Positions 1-4,922 of a stretch of 5,053 bases of DNA are shown here, one piece after another. The translations under genes were made by a program, and so were the position numbers. The notes below the pieces were generated by a model that ran no database searches, was not told the origin of the DNA, and was given only the letters and a program-made list of their open reading frames with translations. This DNA comes from Desulfobacteraceae bacterium (lineage in GTDB: Bacteria > Desulfobacterota > DSM-4660 > Desulfatiglandales > HGW-15): NCBI GenBank assembly GCA_003819975.1, contig RPPU01000367.1:1-5053 (forward strand), in the 5' to 3' direction. Numbering within the stretch: the first letter of the stretch is position 1; every line of letters begins with the position of its first letter.

Positions 1-157
1 AAGCCCCCGGCCATTGAATCTTTTGCACTGTCTCATATGCCCGTTGTTGCGCTATGCTGACGCTCTCTCCCAAAGCCGTAACGCAAAGCACCCGGCCGCC
101 GTTGGTGACCACTTGCCCGCCTTCCAGGCGCGTACCCGCGTGAAACACCTTTACGGT
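1..157 (-). pseudogene. purD: Truncated second copy of the 3' part of purD
   Basis: On the minus strand these bases encode residues corresponding to 361-412 of the complete PurD at 3431-4714, beginning TVKVFHAGTRLEGGQ. Bases 1-121 are identical to 3478-3598. Bases 122-157 differ from 3599-3634 at seven positions (122, 127, 134, 140, 146, 152, 155), and all seven are synonymous. Homology stops at about 157/158: the codon that should be Glu reads TGA, and the sequence beyond belongs to an FeS protein gene. The fragment has no start and its 3' end lies outside the window. It covers only part of the C-terminal domain, so it cannot make an enzyme. The synonymous pattern indicates a copy that evolved under selection in a functional purD, not a decayed duplicate. 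It could be a real recombination product or an assembly join. Confidence 0.85.
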
Positions 158-444
158 TCACCGAAGGGCCTGAGCTCAGTTACAAAATAGCACTGGATAT
201 CGCAGATGCCGCAGAGGGTACATTCATTTGCCACTCCCACAAGTCCGGTGGTAACAGGAATCCTGTTTTCCAAAACAGCAGCAGTGATATCCATCATTCC
301 CTGGGGGTAGAATGAAACGAAATGGTTCTTTTTGCCCGAGGGGCATACGCCTATTCCCAGAAAATCTACTTTACACATTGCATAGTGCCTGCAACGGCGG
401 GCTGTATGCAGGACATCACTTGTGTTATTTATTAAATTACGTAT
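151..444 (-). CDS. N-terminal fragment of a 4Fe-4S (probably FAD-linked oxidoreductase) protein, truncated by the purD copy
   Basis: This 97-codon frame holds the cysteine-rich start of a redox protein. Counting from the ATA at 442-444, cysteines fall at 18, 24 and 34 (in CRHYAMCK and GVCPSG) and at 75, 78, 81 and 85 (CTLCGICDIQC). This is the pattern of a two-cluster ferredoxin-like domain that passes electrons to a partner domain. From memory, similar N-termini occur in FAD-binding/Fe-S oxidoreductases of sulfate reducers and other anaerobes. The first ATG is at 378, but conserved-looking sequence (CRHYAMCK) continues in frame upstream. A strong AAGGAG at 450-455 sits five bases from the ATA, so the true start is probably 444. 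The 3' end is broken: after VTELRPF it runs into the purD-like sequence and stops at TAA 151-153, so any flavin domain is missing. It probably gives no working enzyme. Confidence 0.7.
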   Translation of the reverse strand: MRNLINNTSDVLHTARRCRHYAMCKVDFLGIGVCPSGKKNHFVSFYPQGMMDITAAVLENRIPVTTGLVGVANECTLCGICDIQCYFVTELRPFGEP

Positions 445-445
445 A

Positions 446-465
446 ATTTCTCCTTGTTTATTTTA
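446..465 (-). promoter_or_regulatory. Leader with ribosome binding site, copy 1 (FeS gene)
   Basis: On the minus strand this reads TAAAATAAACAAGGAGAAAT. It contains AAGGAG and ends one base before the ATA at 444. It matches the leader of the transporter gene (1662-1681) at 19 of 20 positions with the same offset to the start codon. This places the FeS gene start at 444 rather than at the ATG at 378. Confidence 0.65.
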
Positions 466-502
466 CATGTCTATGCTATTTATTGATTTTCTAAATGTGG
501 AA

Positions 503-1660
503 TCAAGAAAACCATGTTTTTATCTTCTTAAACCATTTACCAATAAATTTATCTTTGGTGCCTTTCGTATTATTATTATTATTATGCTCACCTAACAACA
601 AAGCAATGGGTTTAAGTTCTTCATATTCTTCACAAACCACTTTTAACATGGCGGCAAAGGGTAAAAATATAATCATCCCGGCTATACCCCAAACCAAAGC
701 ACCGATGATAATGCTTAAAATTGAGGTTAAAGCGTTGATTTTTAAATTTCTTCCCACGATTTTTGGAGTTAGAAAATTACTTTCAATAAACTGAACGAAC
801 CCAAAGAAAATAGCAATGGATATTGGCATCCAAATAGAATCATTGGACATAAAAGAATATAACATCGGAATGGCCGCTCCCAGATAGGTTCCGATGTAAG
901 GAATAAGGGCTAAGACAGAGGCCAGAAACCCAAAGAGAAAAGGGTTATCAATGCCGATAATCCAAAGCCCGACACTGTTCATAAATCCCAGTATCAGAAT
1001 AATTACCATCATTCCAAAAAGGTATTGCTGCCCTACCTGCTGAACAGATTTAAACATTTTGAAGGCCTTTCCTCTATGCTCTTGGGAATAAAAATGGACC
1101 AAAGCCTGGACCAGCCCTTTTTTGTAAATTAGTATCAGGAAGGTGAATACTATTGCATTTATTAGATCGAAAATGAAATTAGCTGTACTACTGAAGGTTT
1201 TGCTTAACAGTGTCCCAGCCGATTTGTTTAACCAGTTTTTGATATTATCCAATAACTCTCCTTTTTCCAGTTGTGGTAAAAACTCAATGTTTTTATTGAT
1301 GAATAATGTAGCGTCTGCAAAAACATTAAGAATTTTAGCTTTAAAATCAGTTAAGTTTTCTGAGAGTTGGATGATTTGATCTGAGAAAAAATAAATGCCT
1401 CCCCCAATTAAAAGGAATAAGCATAGAATGGACAGAGAAGCCGACACTATTTCATTTGCACCCCAGGATTCAAGTTTCCGAGCTACAGGAAAGAGTATAA
1501 ACGCTAATAAAATGGCAAATGCCATAGGAATAAGCACTTTTTTTGCCAAAATTAAAATAGCAAATAAGCCTATCGCTGTGGCTATGACATAAAATACTTT
1601 TTGAAAAGACAAATGCATATTATCTTTTGTTAATTGTTTGTTACTACTTAAATTGGGCAC
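503..1660 (-). CDS. AI-2E family transporter (YdiK/PerM/TqsA-like permease)
   Basis: This is a complete 385-residue inner-membrane protein of the AI-2E exporter family (Pfam PF01594), the usual length for the family. Hydrophobic segments lie near residues 20-38, 43-60, 70-91, 160-180, 211-235, 240-266, 277-292 and 310-336, with a long soluble insert at about 95-158. Family hallmarks are LIPYIGTYLGAAIP (252-265), FIESNFLTPKIVGRNLKIN (291-309) and GALVWGIAGMIIFLP (320-334). The start is GTG with GGAG five bases upstream; the next candidate, Met15, lacks this support. The C-terminal tail is hydrophilic, with five consecutive Asn (HNNNNNTKG) encoded by a trinucleotide run. Members export varied substrates or act in ion/pH homeostasis, so export of the AI-2 signal cannot be assumed. 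The gene is AT-rich compared with purD, and the FeS gene follows in the same direction 58 bases later. Confidence 0.9.
   Translation of the reverse strand: MPNLSSNKQLTKDNMHLSFQKVFYVIATAIGLFAILILAKKVLIPMAFAILLAFILFPVARKLESWGANEIVSASLSILCLFLLIGGGIYFFSDQIIQLSENLTDFKAKILNVFADATLFINKNIEFLPQLEKGELLDNIKNWLNKSAGTLLSKTFSSTANFIFDLINAIVFTFLILIYKKGLVQALVHFYSQEHRGKAFKMFKSVQQVGQQYLFGMMVIILILGFMNSVGLWIIGIDNPFLFGFLASVLALIPYIGTYLGAAIPMLYSFMSNDSIWMPISIAIFFGFVQFIESNFLTPKIVGRNLKINALTSILSIIIGALVWGIAGMIIFLPFAAMLKVVCEEYEELKPIALLLGEHNNNNNTKGTKDKFIGKWFKKIKTWFS
568..585. repeat. Trinucleotide microsatellite (six TAT/ATA units) in the transporter gene
   Basis: Six perfect tandem TAT units on the plus strand encode the run of five Asn in the hydrophilic C-terminal tail of the transporter. 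Unit gain or loss would stay in frame and change only tail length, so it is not a phase-variation switch. Confidence 0.8.
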
Positions 1661-1661
1661 G

Positions 1662-1681
1662 ATTTCTCCATGTTTATTTTA
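1662..1681 (-). promoter_or_regulatory. Leader with ribosome binding site, copy 2 (transporter gene)
   Basis: On the minus strand this reads TAAAATAAACATGGAGAAAT. GGAG at 1666-1669 lies five bases before the GTG start at 1660, and this decides the start of the transporter. The near-identical copy at 446-465 precedes the FeS fragment. I see no convincing -35/-10 pair close upstream, so the promoter is unresolved. Confidence 0.65.
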
Positions 1682-1933
1682 ATTGGCGATGTTTATGGTT
1701 GACACCTGGGTATAAATCTCAATCATCATGCCGTTTTTACGCCCGTAAGCTTTCCACTTCTTCCATTTCTTTATCCGAGCGAGCTGCCGCCCTTACACCT
1801 GGCAAACACTCAGGCATCGTTAACGCTAATTCAGTCTTCATATTCAAAAAATCGAATCCATTATAAAAAACTATAATTCTTTTTGCAACCGGGAATTTAA
1901 ATTATTCAAATTAGTTTTCCAACCCTTCACATG

Positions 1934-2005
1934 GTCTGAACTTTGATTTTTATCATCAGGGAAATCATAGAAATCAGGTCAATCCTGGTTCAGACTGTTT
2001 TTTTT
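1934..2005. repeat. GTCTGAAC/GTTCAGAC inverted repeat with AATC-rich interior and T8 tail
   Basis: GTCTGAAC (1934-1941) is the exact reverse complement of GTTCAGAC (1988-1995). The arms extend inward imperfectly, with GATT pairing AATC. The interior carries AATC words at roughly regular spacing (AAATCATAG, AAATCAGG, AATCCTGG). Eight T residues (1998-2005) follow the right arm, so on the plus strand it could act as a terminator, although no plus-strand gene is seen upstream. A further related piece, CCTGGTTCATGA, lies at 2009-2020 and another GTTCAGAC at 2237-2244. I recall similar GTCTGAAC/heptad repeats scattered through several bacterial genomes; that is memory, not a search. Confidence 0.6.
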
Positions 2006-2063
2006 ATTCCTGGTTCATGATTTTTCTGAAATTGAATGGATGTTTCGGTATTTGGTTTTTTTA

Positions 2064-2084
2064 AGACAGGTCACAGACCTGTCT
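2064..2084. repeat. Perfect hairpin AGACAGGT-CACAG-ACCTGTCT (REP-like)
   Basis: Two perfect 8-base arms (2064-2071 and 2077-2084) enclose a 5-base loop. No T run follows on the plus strand, and on the minus strand an A-rich stretch follows, so it is unlikely to be an intrinsic terminator. The shape resembles dispersed extragenic palindromes. The core GACAGGTC recurs at 3337-3344 and 3413-3420. Confidence 0.7.
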
Positions 2085-2260
2085 CTACGTAAATGCCGGA
2101 AAAACCGGAAATGGATGGAATCCAATGACTACCTGACACTATGTATCTTACCGTTTTATTCACTTCAATCAACTAAATTTACCATTCAAACCAATTTCCC
2201 ACCAATCCCGGAAATCTTTTCATCCTGAAAATCAAGGTTCAGACAAGGGATGAAAAGATG

Positions 2261-2294
2261 ACCGGATTTCTTGAAAAAGATTCAAATTTCCGGT
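2261..2294. repeat. Imperfect inverted repeat ACCGGA/TCCGGT
   Basis: ACCGGA (2261-2266) pairs with TCCGGT (2289-2294) around a 22-base AT-rich interior, whose ATTT and AAAT edges extend the pairing imperfectly. Outside the arms GATG and CATG give further partial pairing. No role can be assigned. Confidence 0.4.
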
Positions 2295-2384
2295 CTCATG
2301 AAATTTTTCCCTGTCCCAGATTGACTGCACCGGGCAACACATACTATGGATTTGGCGGAAAAGCCCGATGAGCAAGGGGCTCGC

Positions 2385-2405
2385 TATCACTACCTGATAG
2401 TGATA
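2385..2405. promoter_or_regulatory. Perfect palindrome TATCACTA-N5-TAGTGATA, operator-like or stem-loop
   Basis: Two exact 8-base arms enclose CCTGA. The half-site resembles repressor operators of the lambda or Tet type (TATCAN), but no regulator gene or adjacent promoter is visible. Four T residues follow (2406-2409), which is weak for a terminator. It may instead be the first hairpin of the structured segment that ends at 2472. Confidence 0.45.
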
Positions 2406-2421
2406 TTTTCACTTTGAACGA

Positions 2422-2472
2422 GGGGAAAGTAGAAACGTCAATGGCCGTTTGGTACCCTGTACTCCCTTTTTT
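2422..2472 (+). terminator. Candidate factor-independent terminator or 3' end of a structured RNA
   Basis: AAACG (2433-2437) pairs with CGTTT (2446-2450) around an 8-base loop. Outside it GTA (2429-2431) can pair with TAC (2453-2455), and GGG at 2422-2425 can pair with either CC at 2456-2457 or CCC at 2464-2466. Six T residues (2467-2472) follow directly. The stem is interrupted by small bulges and no plus-strand gene lies upstream. If real, it would terminate a non-coding transcript or serve the minus strand in another way. Confidence 0.3.
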
Positions 2473-2568
2473 CCGAAGCAAATAATCAATTTTGATGAAT
2501 AATTATGGAATCGGCGAATTATTAATTGCGATAAGAACTTGCTTTTTGCGGCTCAGAGAATAAAACAA

Positions 2569-2580
2569 CCTCAATTGAGG
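2569..2580. repeat. 12-base perfect palindrome CCTCAATTGAGG
   Basis: This exact palindrome lies about 150 bases beyond the 3' end of the transposase remnant. IS91-type elements carry hairpins near the origin end downstream of the transposase, so it might belong to that end. GAAC/CAAG-like tetranucleotides occur at 2535-2541 (GAACTTG on the plus strand). The assignment is speculative. Confidence 0.35.
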
Positions 2581-2729
2581 GTCAAGGTGAAAAATCATAC
2601 AAAAAGCATTATTTGTGAAGTTTTGTGATGGTGTGTGATTGGCAATTTACAAACCGGGCGATTTTTCCGCGGTTTTCCTGTTTTTTAGGCGAAATCCGGA
2701 CATGGCTCACCATTGAAACCAGGAGCGTT

Positions 2730-2990
2730 CTATTGCGGAATATACATCTCAACCGGATAATCCGGGTCAGGGTAAAAAGGAGGATGATCGGTATCCGACG
2801 GCTCATAGACAATGTCTTTTGCCGGCTGTGACGGCTTTAACTTGGGCGGCGGCCTGGTTCTCCGATCCCATAATCCCAGATGTTTCAGGATCTTTTTGAT
2901 AACCTCCTCATCCTCAATGAACGCGATAATCTTCATCTGCCCCCGGCAATGGGGACATATGAGCGGATCGACCTCGTAAATCTTTTGTGA
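2730..2990 (-). pseudogene. C-terminal piece of IS91-family transposase
   Basis: Read from about 2987 the frame gives QKIYEVDPLICPHCRGQMKI and continues IIAFIEDEEVIKKILKHLGLW, then a proline-rich tail ending at TAG 2730-2732. EVDPL.CP.C.G.M..IAFIED...I..IL.HLGLW is the characteristic C-terminal block of IS91-type transposases, with a CPHC zinc-ribbon-like pair. An ATG occurs at 2936, but the homology begins well before it and no ribosome binding site precedes it. This is therefore the tail of a longer protein and not an independent gene. The frame is closed upstream by TGA at 2991-2993, which marks the deletion join. Confidence 0.85.
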
Positions 2991-3315
2991 TCACCTCTTC
3001 ACAAAGCCATTCCCCAAACTCCACCACCCGCTTCTGATGACAGGATGGGCAGAAATGTCGACGTTTACAAGAAAAAACCAGTAAAAACTCATGACCACAT
3101 CCTGCACACCGAACACGGGCAAAGCCATTGTGCAGGATGCCGCAATCCAGGTACCGGTAAATCACCTGCCTGACATAATTCCGCCAAAACCCGTATTGCC
3201 TGGAAAAGCGATCCTCGTAAACCTGTTCCAAGGTCTCAAAATGATCTTCCACGCATCGATAATACGGGGAGTCTTGCGGCTTGCGCAGCCGATAGACTGG
3301 AATGGGTTTGGGCAT
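2914..3315 (-). pseudogene. N-terminal piece of IS91-family transposase (zinc-binding domain)
   Basis: The 133-codon frame starts MPKPIPVYRLRKPQDSPYYR with GGGAG (3324-3328) eight bases upstream. Residues 20-105 match the IS91 transposase N-terminal zinc-binding domain (Pfam Zn_Tnp_IS91): HFETLEQVYEDRF, YGFWR, YLDCGILHNGFARVRC and FSCKRRHFCPSCHQKRV. Candidate metal ligands are Cys70, Cys73, Cys83, Cys89 and Cys92. Genuine homology ends near residue 109 (GEWLCEEVI). The last 24 residues are the C-terminal piece read in the wrong frame. A transcript would yield a DNA-binding-like stub without catalytic residues, which could in principle interfere with an intact relative, but nothing shows that it is expressed. 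Confidence 0.87.
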
Positions 3316-3430
3316 GGAAGATGCTCCCAGATCCGGGACAGGTCAATACCCAAACATCTATACTGTAAGTTAGACTGAAAGTAAAGAAACGACTGAAACT
3401 CGGAGAATCGCTGACAGGTCGGTTTGATAA
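3316..3430. other. Spacer between transposase remnant and purD with two GACAGGTC copies
   Basis: These 115 bases hold the transposase ribosome binding site and two direct copies of GACAGGTC (3337-3344 and 3413-3420), 76 bases apart. The same octamer forms one arm of the palindrome at 2064-2084. No terminator for purD is visible. One copy lies ten bases beyond the purD stop, so this may mark the upstream edge of the inserted DNA. Confidence 0.4.
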
Positions 3431-4714
3431 CTACTTCTCTCGGGCCACGGCCCGATAACCGATATCGGTGCGATAATAAGCCCCCGGCCATTGAATCTTT
3501 TGCACTGTCTCATATGCCCGTTGTTGCGCTATGCTGACGCTCTCTCCCAAAGCCGTAACGCAAAGCACCCGGCCGCCGTTGGTGACCACTTGCCCGCCCT
3601 CCAAGCGCGTGCCCGCATGAAAAACCTTCACTGTTTCCGTTTCTTTATCCGGCAACCCGTGGATCACATCTCCCTTTTGGTACTGCTCCGGATATCCGCC
3701 CGCGGTCATAACCACGCCCAAGGCGGCCCGTGAGTCCCACTCGGCCCGGACTTGATGCAAGCGCTCATCCAGAGCCGCCAGGCACAGTTCCACCAAATCG
3801 GATTTAAGCCTTAATAAAATCGGCTGGGTTTCCGGGTCCCCGAAACGGCAATTATATTCCAGGACTTTGGGCGTGCCGTCCTTTTGAATCATCAATCCGG
3901 CATAAAGAAAACCGCTATAGGGATGACCTTCGGCAGCCATACCGGTTACGGTCGGTTCAATGACCTCCCGCATGATTCGGTCATGCATTTGCGGTGTCAC
4001 CACCGCTGCCGGAGAATAGGCCCCCATGCCGCCCGTATTCGGGCCCTGATCGCCGTTATCCCGGGCTTTATGATCCTGGGAAGTAGCCAGGGGCAGGATA
4101 TGTTTGCCGTCCACCATGACGATAAAACTGACCTCTTCACCATGTAAAAATTCCTCGACCACAACCCGCTCGCCGGCTCGGCCAAAGGCATTCTTAACCA
4201 TAATCTCATCCAAAGCGTTAAAAGCCTCATCATTATTCCGGGCGATAATCACGCCTTTTCCGGCTGCTAATCCATCCGCTTTGATCACGACCGGCATGCT
4301 TAAGCAACGGACATATTCTCGGGCCGGTTCGATTTCCGTAAAAGTTTGCGACTTGGCCGTCGGAATTTGGTGGCGCTCCAAAAAATCTTTGGTAAAGGCT
4401 TTGGAACCTTCCAAACGCGCGGCCGGCTGAGTCGGGCCAAAGCAGCGTAACCCAGCTTGTTTGAATCGATCGCTCAAACCTTCCACCAGCGGCCCTTCCG
4501 GACCCACAATAGTCAACCCAATGCCTTGATCTTTGGCAAAAGAGACCAATTCATCCAGCTCGGTCACCTGAATCCCCACGTTTTGCACTTTTTTTTCACG
4601 CGCTGTGCCCGCATTACCCGGTGCTACAAAAACCTGATCCACCAGTTTGGATTGGGCTGTTTTCCAGGCCAAAGCGTGCTCACGACCGCCGCTGCCGATG
4701 ATCAAAACCTTCAT
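3431..4714 (-). CDS. purD: Phosphoribosylamine-glycine ligase (GAR synthetase)
   Basis: This complete 427-residue cytosolic enzyme joins glycine to 5-phosphoribosylamine using ATP, the second step of de novo purine synthesis. The length is normal for bacterial PurD. The N domain opens with MKVLIIGSGGREHALAWK (1-18) and PGNAGT (32-37). The ATP-grasp region includes SKAFTKDFL (104-112), VVIKADGLAAGKGV (142-155), VVVEEFLHGEEVSF (184-197) and HKARDNGDQGPNTGGMGAYSP (215-235, the family signature). The metal-binding segment is EYNCRFGDPETQ (286-297). The C domain ends DIGYRAVAREK. AAAGGA at 4722-4727 lies seven bases before the ATG. No frame damage is seen. A truncated copy of residues 361-412 lies at 1-157 in the same orientation. 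purH, its frequent partner, is absent; the upstream neighbour is divergent, so purD appears to have its own promoter. Confidence 0.97.
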   Translation of the reverse strand: MKVLIIGSGGREHALAWKTAQSKLVDQVFVAPGNAGTAREKKVQNVGIQVTELDELVSFAKDQGIGLTIVGPEGPLVEGLSDRFKQAGLRCFGPTQPAARLEGSKAFTKDFLERHQIPTAKSQTFTEIEPAREYVRCLSMPVVIKADGLAAGKGVIIARNNDEAFNALDEIMVKNAFGRAGERVVVEEFLHGEEVSFIVMVDGKHILPLATSQDHKARDNGDQGPNTGGMGAYSPAAVVTPQMHDRIMREVIEPTVTGMAAEGHPYSGFLYAGLMIQKDGTPKVLEYNCRFGDPETQPILLRLKSDLVELCLAALDERLHQVRAEWDSRAALGVVMTAGGYPEQYQKGDVIHGLPDKETETVKVFHAGTRLEGGQVVTNGGRVLCVTALGESVSIAQQRAYETVQKIQWPGAYYRTDIGYRAVAREK

Positions 4715-4753
4715 AAAAAAATCCTTTCTTTCTTTCAGGCGCTATTCAAAATA

Positions 4754-4783
4754 ATTTTAGCATCATAATATTTTAAAAGCCAA
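4754..4783 (-). promoter_or_regulatory. Possible sigma70-type promoter for purD
   Basis: On the minus strand TTGGCT (4778-4783) and TAAAAT (4754-4759) are 18 bases apart and about 40 bases upstream of the purD start. The region is very AT-rich, so chance matches are likely. I did not recognise a convincing PurR operator or purine riboswitch. Confidence 0.3.
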
Positions 4784-4834
4784 ATTTCACTTAAAATGAA
4801 CCATTCATCCAACTACGAGAAATGCATTTCCTTA

Positions 4835-4863
4835 TTGTCAAGAGGCGGTTTTTAAGGTTTAAT
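4835..4863 (+). promoter_or_regulatory. Sigma70-type promoter for the lipoprotein gene
   Basis: TTGTCA (4835-4840) and TTTAAT (4858-4863) are separated by the optimal 17 bases. Each hexamer is one or two changes from consensus. Transcription would start near 4870 and give a 5' leader of about 50 bases before the ATG at 4923. Confidence 0.5.
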
Positions 4864-4922
4864 GGAAAAAATTTAAAATTGTAATGTTTTTTTGTTCCTA
4901 CAAAAAACATTTAGGAGATTGA

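Larger units (their letters stand above)
1682..2729. other. Long non-coding tract without a recognisable gene
   Basis: About 1.05 kb separates the transporter start from the transposase remnant, and I recognise no gene on either strand. Short open frames exist but are AT-rich, have poor start signals and show no family motifs. The tract instead holds structure: a long-arm inverted repeat ending in a T run (1934-2005), a GACAGGT palindrome (2064-2084), an ACCGGA/TCCGGT inverted repeat (2261-2294), a perfect 8-base stem (2385-2405), a folded segment followed by T6 (2422-2472) and a 12-base palindrome (2569-2580). It looks like accumulated repeat and mobile-element debris. Confidence 0.6.
2730..3315 (-). 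mobile_element. Internally deleted IS91-family element remnant
   Basis: The N-terminal zinc-binding part and the C-terminal part of one IS91-type transposase lie next to each other on the minus strand. The central region carrying the HUH and paired-tyrosine rolling-circle catalytic motifs is absent. Family transposases are about 370-420 residues from memory; here about 109 plus 86 residues remain, so roughly 200 codons are gone. The join at about 2985-2992 also shifts frame. The copy cannot make an active transposase. I could not define the element ends, because IS91 elements lack terminal inverted repeats and target duplications. Confidence 0.8.

Noticed and set aside
568..585. Phase-variable repeat tract
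   Set aside because: The unit is three bases, so length changes would not shift frame or switch the gene off.
1698..1715. TTGACA followed by TATAAA on the plus strand
   Set aside because: The hexamers are only about 7 bases apart, and no plus-strand gene follows, so this is not a usable promoter.
1737..1841. Minus-strand frame of 34 codons beginning MKTELALTMPECLPG and ending ESLRA
   Set aside because: It has a plausible amino-acid mix but no Shine-Dalgarno, no recognised family and no support beyond being open. It may be the tail of a degraded gene.
2064..2084. Intrinsic terminator
   Set aside because: No T run follows the stem on either strand in the right direction. It fits a REP-like palindrome better.
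2040..2228. Plus-strand frame of 62 codons
   Set aside because: It reads through the GACAGGT palindrome, has low-complexity AT-rich content and lacks a ribosome binding site, so it is a chance frame.
2340..2472. Group II intron domain V-VI remnant
   Set aside because: The segment TTTGAACGAGGGGAAAG followed by a hairpin is reminiscent of intron 3' ends. I could not find a proper 34-base domain V with its catalytic triad and tetraloop, nor any maturase.
2625..2831. Overlapping plus-strand and minus-strand frames at the end of the transposase remnant
   Set aside because: These are shadows of the IS91 C-terminal frame and its flank, with Arg/Ile-rich translations and no motifs.
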